DNA from: Pseudooceanicola sp. HF7
Lineage (GTDB): Bacteria > Pseudomonadota > Alphaproteobacteria > Rhodobacterales > Rhodobacteraceae
Assembly (NCBI RefSeq): GCF_011806405.1
Contig: NZ_JAATOW010000032.1
Span: 1-51,478 of the forward strand
DNA length: 51,478 nucleotides
Reading direction: 5' to 3'
Shown one piece after another: positions 15,557 to 23,123 of this stretch. Positions within the stretch are counted from its first letter, which is position 1. Each line of letters starts with the position of its first letter. The notes under the pieces were generated by a model, which was not told where the DNA came from, made no database searches, and saw only the letters and a list, made by a program, of their open reading frames with translations. A program made the translations under genes and the position numbers.

Positions 15557-15585
15557 CCCGTCCGGCCGCCCTGCAGCCGGACGGG
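15557..15585 (+). promoter_or_regulatory. Intercistronic stem-loop after the binding-protein gene
   Basis: Perfect 10-bp stem CCCGTCCGGC / GCCGGACGGG with a 9-base loop and no T-run, 10 bases after the stop. Such hairpins often protect the 3' end of abundant binding-protein mRNA and reduce expression of downstream genes. Confidence 0.6.
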
Positions 15586-15611
15586 TCCACCCCATGACCC
15601 AGGAGGCCCAG

Positions 15612-16205
15612 ATGAGCGGCAAGAAAATCCTCATGCTCTGCGGCGAGTTTACCGAAGAGTATGAAATCTACGTCTACCAGCAAGGCATGGAGGCCGTCGG
15701 CCATACCGTGCACGTGGTTTGCCCGGACAAGAATGCCGGCGACATGATCGCCACCTCGCTGCACGATTTCGAGGGGCACCAGACCTATACCGAAAAGCCC
15801 GGCCACAATGCCGAGATCAACAAGACCTTTTCCGAGGCCGAAGCCGAGCTGGACAGCTACGATGCGGTCTATGCCGCCGGCGGGCGTGGCCCGGAATACA
15901 TCCGCACCGATCCCCGCATCCAGGCTATGGTCAAGCATTTCCACGACAGCGGCAAACCGATCTTCACCATCTGCCATGGCGTGCAGATCCTGATGGCGGT
16001 TCCCGGGGTGCTGAAGGGCAAGACCGTCGCGGGCCTTGGCGCCTGTGCGCCAGAGGTGACGGCCGTGGGTGGCACCTACTACGATGCCGACCCCAAGGAA
16101 GCCTATGTCGACGGCACCATGGTTTCGGCCAAGGGCTGGACCGCCCTTGCGGCCTTCATGCGCGAGTGTCTGAAGGTGCTGGGCACTGAAATCCGGCACA
16201 GCTGA
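15612..16205 (+). CDS. DJ-1/PfpI-family protein
   Basis: 197 residues from ATG 15612, which has a clear AGGAGG 6 bases upstream. The nucleophile elbow is TICHGVQIL with Cys121. The AGGRGPEYIR segment and the acidic residues near 14-16 match the PfpI/YhbO-type class-I glutamine-amidotransferase-like fold. The family includes glyoxalases, amidases and isonitrile hydratase-like enzymes. It is the last gene of the sugar-type import operon, so it may act on the imported compound or remove reactive carbonyl by-products. The reaction is not assigned. Confidence 0.88.
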   Translation: MSGKKILMLCGEFTEEYEIYVYQQGMEAVGHTVHVVCPDKNAGDMIATSLHDFEGHQTYTEKPGHNAEINKTFSEAEAELDSYDAVYAAGGRGPEYIRTDPRIQAMVKHFHDSGKPIFTICHGVQILMAVPGVLKGKTVAGLGACAPEVTAVGGTYYDADPKEAYVDGTMVSAKGWTALAAFMRECLKVLGTEIRHS

Positions 16206-16350
16206 GCGAGTGCCTTTGCGGGGAGGAGGGGCGTCATCGACCGACCTTCCTTCCCTCACGCAGGCAGCAGACCTTCAGCGACCCGCATAACGTCAGGGAT
16301 CATTCCGCCTGCCGACCTTATGCAGGGCGCGATCCGGGTGGCGACGCGTG

Positions 16351-16683
16351 TCAGGCGGTGGCCAGCCGGGGGCTCATCGGATCGGTGATGCGCTGGGCCT
16401 GGAAGGCCTCGGGCAGGGGCTCGATGCTGATGTCCCGGACGATGCCGGCCCCGGCGAAGGGGTCCCCTTCGGCAAAGGCCCGGGCGTCCGCCGCACTGCG
16501 CGCCTCCAGCACCCCGAAATTGCCGAGGGAGGTGCCGCTGTCATCGGTCAGGGCAGAGCCGATCAGGACGGAGACCAGCCCTTCGCCGCCCGAGCCCACC
16601 CACTTGCGGTGCTCGGGACGCAGGGCATCGCGCTTTTCGCCCATGTCCGGGTGGTGCAGGCAGCGCATCAGGAAGAAGGCCAT
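16351..16683 (-). CDS. YciI-like protein
   Basis: 110 residues. MAFFLMRCLHHPDMGEKRDALRPEHRKW with a later FGVLEARSAADARAFAEGDPF matches the YCII-related ferredoxin-like fold, in which a His/Asp pair is usually conserved. The start is chosen where the fold begins; its ATG overlaps the upstream ligB stop (TGATG). It is the last gene of the aromatic operon. YciI-like proteins are often found beside ring-cleavage genes and may act as muconolactone-isomerase-like or chloro-muconolactone-type enzymes, but the function here is inferred. Confidence 0.85.
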   Translation of the reverse strand: MAFFLMRCLHHPDMGEKRDALRPEHRKWVGSGGEGLVSVLIGSALTDDSGTSLGNFGVLEARSAADARAFAEGDPFAGAGIVRDISIEPLPEAFQAQRITDPMSPRLATA

Positions 16684-17525
16684 CACGCGTTCTCCAGCAC
16701 GATGCAGCCGGCGCCGGTCATCGAGGCGGGCAGGTGGTAATGCGTATGCTTGACGGTGACCTCCTGCTGCATGGCCGCGCGCATGACCAGCCACATGATC
16801 AGCTCTGCCCCTTCGGAGCCGAACTTCTCGACGTAGTCCTCGCGGCTCATGGAGCGCCACTTGTCCGGGTCGCTGGCGAAGGTGGCCAGCCAGTCGCGGT
16901 CCGCCTGTTCGTTCAGGAAGCCGGCGCGCGCGCCCTGCAGCTGGTGGGACAGCCCGCCGGTGCCCAGGATCACGACACGCTCATCGCCGGGGAAGCTTTC
17001 GATCGCCTCGCGCAGCACGCGGCCCATGTCCCAGCAGCGCTGCGGGGTGGGGATCGGGAATTGCACGGTGTTGACCCAGATCGGCAGGATCTTGACCGGC
17101 CAGGCGTCTTCGGGGCGGCCGAAGAACAGCTCCATCGGGACCTGGCAGCCATGGTCCACGGTGATCTCACGGGCGATCATCGGGTCGAAATGGCGTTCGA
17201 CCAGCTTGTCGGCGAAGTGCCAGCCCAGGTCCTCTGCCCCGGCGAAATCGGGGATCGCGCGGGGCCCCCAGCCTTCGTCGGAGGGCTTGTAGGTGTCCGC
17301 CACGCCGACCGTGAAGGTGGGCACCCGGTCCAGGAACATGGCATTGCCGTGATCGTTGAAGATGACGACGGCGATGTCGGGCTTGTGCTCCTTCATCCAT
17401 TGCTTGGGGTAATCGTAGCCGTCGAAGAAGGGTTTCCACTGCGGGGTCTGGTCGATCCCCTTGTCGAGCGCGACACAGATGGAGGGCACGTGGCTGGTGC
17501 CAAGTCCGCCGATGATCTCAGCCAT
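16683..17525 (-). CDS. ligB: Extradiol ring-cleavage dioxygenase beta subunit (LigB-type)
   Basis: 280 residues. Non-haem Fe(II) ligands expected from Sphingobium LigB are present: His12 (GTSHVPS), His59 (FNDHGN) and a Glu near 238-241 (GSEGAELIMW); the catalytic base is His194 (GTGGLSHQ). It cleaves a catechol-type ring next to the diol, with protocatechuate 4,5-cleavage the best match. It overlaps ligA by 8 bases (start 17525, ligA stop 17518), so the two subunits are coupled. The usual downstream genes (ligC, ligI, ligJ, ligK) are absent, so a related substrate such as gallate or another catechol remains possible. Confidence 0.88.
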   Translation of the reverse strand: MAEIIGGLGTSHVPSICVALDKGIDQTPQWKPFFDGYDYPKQWMKEHKPDIAVVIFNDHGNAMFLDRVPTFTVGVADTYKPSDEGWGPRAIPDFAGAEDLGWHFADKLVERHFDPMIAREITVDHGCQVPMELFFGRPEDAWPVKILPIWVNTVQFPIPTPQRCWDMGRVLREAIESFPGDERVVILGTGGLSHQLQGARAGFLNEQADRDWLATFASDPDKWRSMSREDYVEKFGSEGAELIMWLVMRAAMQQEVTVKHTHYHLPASMTGAGCIVLENA

Positions 17526-17868
17526 TTCTCTTCCCCAGTCTTTGAATCATGAAGTCTTCGACGCTCATGCCGGCCTGTGCGGCCCCGATGGCGATGATCG
17601 GCGTCGGGTCGATGGCAGAGATCTTCAGGATGAAGAACAGGTTGCCGCCAAGGCGCACCATCTCATGCCAGTCGCGGACCATGACGGCCGCCTTGGTTTC
17701 CGCGTCCAGCCCGTAGCTGTCGAGGAAGGCTTCCTCGTCCGCGAGGAATGCCTTGCGGTTGGGCTCCTCGCCCAGCGACATGGCCATCTTGTTCAGCTTG
17801 TAACCGCGGATGCCGGCCTTGCGGTCGAACAGCGGGGTATCGGCAAGCGGTGTCTTGTCGTCAGACAT
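17518..17868 (-). CDS. ligA: Protocatechuate 4,5-dioxygenase alpha subunit (LigA-type)
   Basis: 116 residues, close to LigA (about 130-140). The small helical subunit shows RGYKLNKMAMSLGEEPNRKAFLADEEAFLD, then VMVRDWHEMVRLGGNLFFILKI and AAQAGMSVEDFM, all typical of LigA, which covers the LigB active site. The start 17868 is chosen for GGGAGG 6 bases upstream; the frame extends further but over the hydrolase gene. It overlaps the hydrolase gene by 8 bases and ligB by 8 bases. Confidence 0.9.
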   Translation of the reverse strand: MSDDKTPLADTPLFDRKAGIRGYKLNKMAMSLGEEPNRKAFLADEEAFLDSYGLDAETKAAVMVRDWHEMVRLGGNLFFILKISAIDPTPIIAIGAAQAGMSVEDFMIQRLGKRNG

Positions 17869-18577
17869 GGATATCCTCCCGGCGGCGGTCGAGCCATTCG
17901 GTGATGAGCGCGACGGTTTGTGCGGATTGTTCGAGCGGCAGGAAATGCCCGGCCTGGTCGATGACATGCACTTCCGCATCCGGCGCAAGATCGGCGATCT
18001 CACGGTGCTGCGGTTCGGGGGACCAGCCGTCCTGCGCGCCGGTCACCAGCAGGATCGGGCAGGTGATTTCGGAGATGTAAGTCCCCGCATCGGGGCGATC
18101 CACGAGGGCCCGGATCTGGCGTTCATGCACCACGGGCCCGATGGACAGCACCATCTCCGTCAGGTCCTGCATCAGGGCGGTGTCTCCGGTGCGCGCCGGG
18201 TCCAGCATGGGCGGCAGCCATTCGGCGGCCAGCTTTTCCATGTCGTCATTGGCCAGGTCGATCTTGGCCTGGCGCTTTGCTTCCTCTCCGGGTTTCTTCG
18301 CATCATGCCCGGTATTGGCCAGCACCAGGGCGCGCAGGCGATCCGGGGCCTGGTGGGCCATCTCCATCGCGACGCGGCCGCCCATGGAATGGCCGATCAC
18401 CACCAGGGGGCCGTCGACCTGTTGCAGGATGCGGTGGGCCATGCCCGGGATCGAGGAGTCCTGTCGCACGTCCGCATCGTGGATCGGGTACCTGGGGGCC
18501 AGGGCCTCTGCCACGGGTTTCCAGACCCGCGCATCAGAGACCAGGCCCGGGACCAGGACAACGGTCACCTGTGTCAT
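17861..18577 (-). CDS. Alpha/beta hydrolase in aromatic-cleavage operon
   Basis: 238 residues. Nucleophile elbow GHSMGG (Ser about 64), acid in TGAQDGWSP, histidine in DQAGHFLPLEQ. This is the general arrangement of meta-cleavage-product hydrolases and BioH/MenH-like esterases. As first gene of the hydrolase-ligA-ligB-yciI operon it probably hydrolyses the ring-opened product or releases the aromatic acid from an ester. Canonical protocatechuate 4,5-cleavage does not need such an enzyme, which hints at a non-standard substrate. Confidence 0.88.
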   Translation of the reverse strand: MTQVTVVLVPGLVSDARVWKPVAEALAPRYPIHDADVRQDSSIPGMAHRILQQVDGPLVVIGHSMGGRVAMEMAHQAPDRLRALVLANTGHDAKKPGEEAKRQAKIDLANDDMEKLAAEWLPPMLDPARTGDTALMQDLTEMVLSIGPVVHERQIRALVDRPDAGTYISEITCPILLVTGAQDGWSPEPQHREIADLAPDAEVHVIDQAGHFLPLEQSAQTVALITEWLDRRREDIHV

Positions 18578-18657
18578 GCGTTTGCTCCTCCCGATTAACG
18601 CGCGTCTCCGGGGGTTGCATCCCCGGCTTTATTTCACAATCAGATGCCGTAGATATA

Positions 18658-18680
18658 TGAAATCGAGAAAACTGATTTCA
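18658..18680. promoter_or_regulatory. LysR-type operator between divergent genes
   Basis: TGAAATC-N9-GATTTCA is a perfect 7-bp inverted repeat and contains a T-N11-A core expected for LysR proteins. A related half-site ATTTCACAATCAG lies at 18631-18643. It is located between the aromatic operon and the LysR gene, so it could control both. Confidence 0.65.
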
Positions 18681-18707
18681 CACTGACTCGACCAGGCGGG
18701 GTGGGCC

Positions 18708-19610
18708 ATGTCCTTCGATCCTTACAAGCTGGATTTCGCGGCGCTGAGAATCCTCATGCGGGTTCATATGCTGGGCTCCTTTTCGCGGGCGGCCGATGAG
18801 CTGGAGGTCAGCCAATCCGTGGTCAGCTACACGATCGACAAGCTTCGCGATGCCCTGTGTGATCCGCTGTTCCTGCGCCGGGGCGGGGGGATCACCCCGA
18901 CGGAGCGCTGCAACGACGTGGTGGCGCAGGCCGAGGGGATCCTGGAAAGCTACGCGCGGCTGATCAGCCCGGCAGAGATCGCGCCCCAGACGCTGCGCCA
19001 TCGTTTCACGCTTAGCTGCAATCACTACGAACGGCGCTGGCTGCTGCCGCTGATCGCGCGCCATATCCGGCGCGAGGCCCCGGGCGTGGAGCTGAACGTG
19101 ATCCCTTCCGGCACCGATGGTCCCAGCCAGTTGCAAAGCGGAGAGGCCGATGTGCTGCTGGGCCCCATGCGCCCGGATATCGAGGGGTTCTACCGCCGCA
19201 ACCTGGTGTCGGAGCATTACGTCTGCCTGATGGACCGCAACAACCCGCTGGCCTCTGGCGCGCTGACCCTGCCGGAATACGCCGGGGCGCGGCATGTCGG
19301 CATCGTCTACGGCCGGGGCTGGGCGTCAAGCTACGTGCGGGCGCTGGCCGCCTGCGGGGTGGAGATCGTGCCGGCGATCACGGTGCCCGATCCGGTGGGG
19401 ATCGAGGCGCTGATCGAGGGGACGGACCTGGTGGCCACGGTGCCCCGGCGGTTTTCCCAGACGGTGTCGCCGATGCTGCATGTCGCCGATTGCCCGGTGC
19501 CCGGCCCCTTCGAGGTGGACATGGTCTGGACCCTGCGCACCCATGCCGCCGCCGCGCACAAGTGGTTTCGCGGGGCCATCGCCACGGCGGTGAAGGCGGG
19601 CCTGAAATAG
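18708..19610 (+). CDS. LysR-family transcriptional regulator
   Basis: 300 residues. The N-terminal helix-turn-helix (LRILMRVHMLGSFSRAADELEVSQSVVSYTIDKLRDAL, about 9-46) and a periplasmic-binding-like effector domain (about 95-295) are clear. It resembles the NodD/PcaQ-type branch with D-x-x-A-L-R-I-L at the start. It is divergent from the four-gene aromatic operon, with a perfect LysR-type dyad in the 130-base gap. It most likely activates that operon in response to the aromatic substrate or a pathway intermediate. Confidence 0.93.
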   Translation: MSFDPYKLDFAALRILMRVHMLGSFSRAADELEVSQSVVSYTIDKLRDALCDPLFLRRGGGITPTERCNDVVAQAEGILESYARLISPAEIAPQTLRHRFTLSCNHYERRWLLPLIARHIRREAPGVELNVIPSGTDGPSQLQSGEADVLLGPMRPDIEGFYRRNLVSEHYVCLMDRNNPLASGALTLPEYAGARHVGIVYGRGWASSYVRALAACGVEIVPAITVPDPVGIEALIEGTDLVATVPRRFSQTVSPMLHVADCPVPGPFEVDMVWTLRTHAAAAHKWFRGAIATAVKAGLK

Positions 19611-19755
19611 GGCACCAGAATTAGGGGGCGTGGGGGCCCTCTGGTGCCGCCCTGCGGGCGCTGGTATCCAGTGCCGGTCGCGGCCCGCCGTGGCGTTCTG
19701 GCCCCGGTGACCCCGCCCGCAGCAGGGCGCGGCACATTCTACAGATGGACAAGAC

Positions 19756-20685
19756 ATGAAACTGATCATCGATACCGATCCGGGCGTGGATGACGCGCTG
19801 GCAATCCTTTACGCGGCCCTGCACCCCGGGATCCAGCTTGTCGGGCTGACCACGGTCTTCGGCAATGTCACGGTGGAACAGGCGACCCGCAACGCGCTTT
19901 GCCTGGTGGAACGGGCCGGGCTGGACGTGCCGGTGGCCGAAGGGGCGGGCAAGCCGCTGGAATTGCCACCCTTCGAGCCCGCGGCGATCGTGCACGGGCC
20001 GGAGGGGTTTGGGGATATCCCGGCCCCGGTGGTCAGCGGCAAGGCGCTGGAGGAAACGGCTGCGGAATTCCTGGTGCGCATGGCGCGCGAAACCCCCGGA
20101 GAGATCGTGCTGTGCCCCATCGGCCCGATCACCAACGTGGCAGAGGCGATCCGCCTGGATCCCGATTTCGCGACCAATATCAAGAGCATCGTCTTCATGG
20201 GCGGGGCGCTGGATGCGCGCGGCAACGTCAGCGGCGTGGCAGAGGCCAATACCTGGCATGACCCCCATGCGCTGGACATCGTGCTGGCCAGCGGCGCCGA
20301 TATCACCATGGTCGGCCTGGATGTCACCATGCAGGTCCTGCTCACGGCAGAGGACTTCCGCGAACTGGCGCGGATCGACCCGGAACACGGCGCCTTCCTG
20401 CAGGAGATGAGCCATTTCTACCTGGCCTTCTACCACAGCAAGGGCGAGGCCGGCTGCGGCTTCCATGATCCGATGGCGGTGATGGCCTGCCTGATGCCCG
20501 ACCTTCTGGACTGCGAGGTCACGCCGCTTTCCGTCGTGCTGGAGGGCGAAGAGATCGGGCGCACGGTGCGCGCGACGGGTCCGGCGGCGGGCCGCGCCCC
20601 GGTCAGGGTCGCCCTGGGCTGCGACCCGGCAGAGGTGAAGCGGCGCTACTTCGACCTGTTTGCCTCGGTTCAGGCGGCTGGCTGA
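19756..20685 (+). CDS. Inosine-uridine preferring nucleoside hydrolase family protein
   Basis: 309 residues. The metal-binding N-terminus IIDTDPGVDDALAIL (4-18) holds the Asp cluster that binds Ca2+ and the ribose. Later motifs VFMGGALDARGNVSGVAEANTWHDPHAL and CGFHDPMAV complete the site (Asp near the C-terminal HDP). It cleaves the N-glycosidic bond of nucleosides for base and ribose salvage in the cytoplasm. The ribosome site is weak. It stands alone 146 bases after the LysR gene and upstream of the thiamin operon; the hairpin at 20739-20755 may separate the two. Confidence 0.92.
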   Translation: MKLIIDTDPGVDDALAILYAALHPGIQLVGLTTVFGNVTVEQATRNALCLVERAGLDVPVAEGAGKPLELPPFEPAAIVHGPEGFGDIPAPVVSGKALEETAAEFLVRMARETPGEIVLCPIGPITNVAEAIRLDPDFATNIKSIVFMGGALDARGNVSGVAEANTWHDPHALDIVLASGADITMVGLDVTMQVLLTAEDFRELARIDPEHGAFLQEMSHFYLAFYHSKGEAGCGFHDPMAVMACLMPDLLDCEVTPLSVVLEGEEIGRTVRATGPAAGRAPVRVALGCDPAEVKRRYFDLFASVQAAG

Positions 20686-20738
20686 GCCAAGGCCATCCCG
20701 GCGCACCTGACGGGCCGCCAGGTGGTTGACTGTCCCCG

Positions 20739-20755
20739 GCCCTCCATGCGAGGGC
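20739..20755 (+). terminator. Weak hairpin after the nucleoside hydrolase gene
   Basis: GCCCTC-N5-GAGGGC, a 6-bp stem followed by TGGGGTGTTATT. It has no clean T-run, so it is only a possible terminator between the nucleoside hydrolase gene and the TPP riboswitch. Confidence 0.35.
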
Positions 20756-20769
20756 TGGGGTGTTATTGC

Positions 20770-20922
20770 GACGGGGGCGCACGGGAAACCGGGCTGAGAC
20801 GTACCCTTTGAACCTGAACCAGATAATGCTGGCGGAGGGAGGCGCAGACAGAACGCCTTGCCCCCGCGCGATAGTGCCTTCTGTCCGGTCCTGTCTTCGT
20901 CATCCGAGTGAGGAGACCGAAG
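20770..20922 (+). promoter_or_regulatory. TPP riboswitch (THI element) with SD-masking hairpin
   Basis: The aptamer is recognised by GGGCTGAGAC, ACCCTTTGAACCTGA, and CCAGATAATGCTGGCGGAGGGA (about 20770-20845), the conserved core that binds thiamin pyrophosphate. It is followed by a 7-bp stem GACAGAA / TTCTGTC (20847-20885). A second stem CTTCG (20895-20899) / CGAAG (20918-20922) encloses the ribosome site AGGAG of thiM. Translational control by hiding the ribosome site when TPP is bound is therefore likely. Confidence 0.95.
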
Positions 20923-21720
20923 ATGCAGGATACCGGAAAAGCGCTGGAGCGGATGCGCGAGGGCGCGCCGCTTGTTCAGAACATCACCAATTTCGTCGCC
21001 ATGAACGTCATGGCCAATGTCATGCTGGCGGTGGGCGCATCGCCGGCCATGGTCCATGCAGAGGAAGAGGTGGCGGAATTTGCCGCCATTGCCTCGGCGC
21101 TCAGCATCAACATAGGCACGGTCTCTGGTCCCTGGGCGACCTCCATGGAGCTGGCGGCGCAAGCGGCGCGGGCGGCGGGGCGCCCCTGGGTGCTGGATCC
21201 GGTGGCCGTGGGCGCCACGGCCTTCCGGCGCGACCTGGGCGCGCGGCTGCTCACGCATCGCCCGACGGTGATCCGGGGCAATGCCTCTGAGATCCTGGCG
21301 CTGTCCGGCGCTGAGGCAGCAGGCAAGGGCGCGGATGCCGCCGATCCGGTCGCCGCGGCAGAGGCCGCCGCGCGGGCCCTGGCGCGCGCGCAATCCTGCG
21401 TCGTGGCGGTCACCGGCCCGGTGGATTTCGTCACCGATGGCCAGCGGGAGGCGCGGGTGCGCAACGGGCACGCGATGATGCCGCGCATCACCGCGCTTGG
21501 CTGTTCGCTGACCGGGGTCATCGCGGCCTTCGTCGTCGATCAGCCGCCTTTCGAGGCCACGGTGGCGGCGCTGGCCTGCTTCGGCCTAGCCGGTGAGATC
21601 GCGGCAGAGACGGCGCGGGGGCCGGGCTCCTTCCAGGTGGCCTTCCTGGATGCGCTGTACGATCTGGACCCGCAGGTCCTGACGGCGCGCGCGCAGGTCG
21701 AGCTGGCTGTGCCCGCATGA
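20923..21720 (+). CDS. thiM: Hydroxyethylthiazole kinase
   Basis: 265 residues. Family motifs: PLVQNITNFVAMNVMANVMLAVGASPAM (about 16-43), WVLDPVAVGAT, IRGNASEILAL and ALGCSLTG, where the cysteine is the conserved catalytic residue of ThiM. It phosphorylates 5-(2-hydroxyethyl)-4-methylthiazole for thiamin salvage. The start ATG 20923 has AGGAG 7 bases upstream; GTG 20908 is in frame but overlaps the leader hairpins. First gene of the riboswitch-controlled thiM-thiE-thiD-tenA operon; the stop overlaps thiE (ATGA). Confidence 0.95.
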   Translation: MQDTGKALERMREGAPLVQNITNFVAMNVMANVMLAVGASPAMVHAEEEVAEFAAIASALSINIGTVSGPWATSMELAAQAARAAGRPWVLDPVAVGATAFRRDLGARLLTHRPTVIRGNASEILALSGAEAAGKGADAADPVAAAEAAARALARAQSCVVAVTGPVDFVTDGQREARVRNGHAMMPRITALGCSLTGVIAAFVVDQPPFEATVAALACFGLAGEIAAETARGPGSFQVAFLDALYDLDPQVLTARAQVELAVPA

Positions 21721-22328
21721 TCCCGCCCCTTTGTTTCATCACCGATGCCGCCGCCCCTGCCACGGTGCCTGATCAGGCTCTGGCGGCGGCGCGCGGCGGG
21801 GCGGGCTGGGTGCAGCTGCGCGACAAGACGCTGTCGGATGCCGATTTCGCCGAACTCGCCCGCCAGCTCATGCCGCTGCTGGCAGAGCAGGGCGCGGCGC
21901 TGATCGTCAATGACCGGGTGGAGGTCGCCCGGGCCATCGGCGCGCCGGGCCTGCACGTGGGCCAGGGCGATGGCGATCCGGCCCGCATCCGCGACCGCAT
22001 CGGCCCTCAGATGATCCTGGGCCTGTCGGTCGAGGATCCCACCCAACTTTCCCGCGTGCCCCAGGGGGTCGATTACCTGGGCGTCGGCCCGCTTTATGCC
22101 ACAAGGTCAAAGGCCGATCACGCGCCGCCCATTGGGCCGGAGGGCTTTGCCCGGATCGCCGGGGCCACGGATCTGCCCTGTCTTGCCATCGGTGGCGTCA
22201 CCGTTGCCGATGCCGCAGCGGTGCGCGCGGCGGGCGGGGCCGGGCTGGCCGTAGTGTCGGCCATCTCGCGGGCGGAGGACATGCAGGCCGCGGCGGCGGA
22301 CCTTTTGAGTGCATGGAGGGGCGCATGA
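21717..22328 (+). CDS. thiE: Thiamine-phosphate synthase
   Basis: 203 residues, TIM-barrel. Motifs: WVQLRDKTLSDADF (about 32-45), ALIVNDRVEVA (pyrophosphate binding), GLHVGQGDGDP, DYLGVGPLYATRSK and CLAIGGVTVADA. It joins HMP-pyrophosphate and thiazole phosphate to thiamin phosphate. It overlaps thiM by four bases and thiD by four bases, so translation is coupled. Confidence 0.95.
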   Translation: MIPPLCFITDAAAPATVPDQALAAARGGAGWVQLRDKTLSDADFAELARQLMPLLAEQGAALIVNDRVEVARAIGAPGLHVGQGDGDPARIRDRIGPQMILGLSVEDPTQLSRVPQGVDYLGVGPLYATRSKADHAPPIGPEGFARIAGATDLPCLAIGGVTVADAAAVRAAGGAGLAVVSAISRAEDMQAAAADLLSAWRGA

Positions 22329-23122
22329 TCCCGAATATCCTGAGCATCGCGGGTTCCGATTGTTCCGGCGGGGCGGGAATCCAGGCCGATATCAAGGCGA
22401 TCTCTGCCAATGGCGGCTACGCCATGTCCGTGCTGACGGCGTTGACGGCGCAGAACACCCAAGGGGTGCGCGCGGTCGAACTGGTCGGGACGGGTATGAT
22501 CGCGGCCCAGCTGGCGGCGATCCGCGCCGATATCCGCGTGGATGCGATCAAGATCGGCATGCTGGGCAGCGCCGCGATCATCCGCACCGTGGCCGAGGGG
22601 CTGGCGGGGCTAGACTGCCCCGTGGTGCTGGACCCGGTGATGGTGGCCAAGAGCGGCGATCGCCTGCTGGAGGCCGCCGCGGTGGAGGCCCTGCGCGCAG
22701 AGCTTCTGCCGCTGGCCCGGGTGATCACGCCCAACCTGCCGGAGGCCGCCGATCTGCTGGGCCGTGCAGAGGCGCGCGACCGCGCGGAGATGGCAGAGCA
22801 GGCCCAGGCCCTGCTGGCCCTGGGCCCCGGCGCCGTGCTGCTGAAGGGCGGTCACCTTGAGGGGCCGGAAAGCCCCGACCTGCTGATCTGGCCCGGTGGC
22901 GCGGAATGGCGCGCCGCCCCGCGCCAGCCCACGCGCAACACCCATGGCACCGGCTGCACCCTGTCCTCTGCCCTGGCCACGCACCTGGGCGCGGGACTTG
23001 CCCTGCCAGAGGCCGTGGCGGCGGCAAAGACCTATATCTCCGGCGCGATCGCCTGCGCCGGTCAGTTGGACGTCGGGTCCGGTCACGGCCCGGTGCATCA
23101 CTTTCACGAACAGGAACAATGA
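22325..23122 (+). CDS. thiD: Hydroxymethylpyrimidine / phosphomethylpyrimidine kinase
   Basis: 265 residues. Starts ILSIAGSDCSGGAGIQADIKAISANGGYAMSVLTALTAQNT, the ThiD signature, and ends with the ribokinase-type motif RNTHGTGCTLSSALA. It performs two phosphorylations of hydroxymethylpyrimidine. The ATG at 22325 overlaps the thiE stop. No thiC is present, so the operon serves salvage of HMP and thiazole rather than full synthesis within this window. Confidence 0.95.
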   Translation: MIPNILSIAGSDCSGGAGIQADIKAISANGGYAMSVLTALTAQNTQGVRAVELVGTGMIAAQLAAIRADIRVDAIKIGMLGSAAIIRTVAEGLAGLDCPVVLDPVMVAKSGDRLLEAAAVEALRAELLPLARVITPNLPEAADLLGRAEARDRAEMAEQAQALLALGPGAVLLKGGHLEGPESPDLLIWPGGAEWRAAPRQPTRNTHGTGCTLSSALATHLGAGLALPEAVAAAKTYISGAIACAGQLDVGSGHGPVHHFHEQEQ

Positions 23123-23123
23123 C

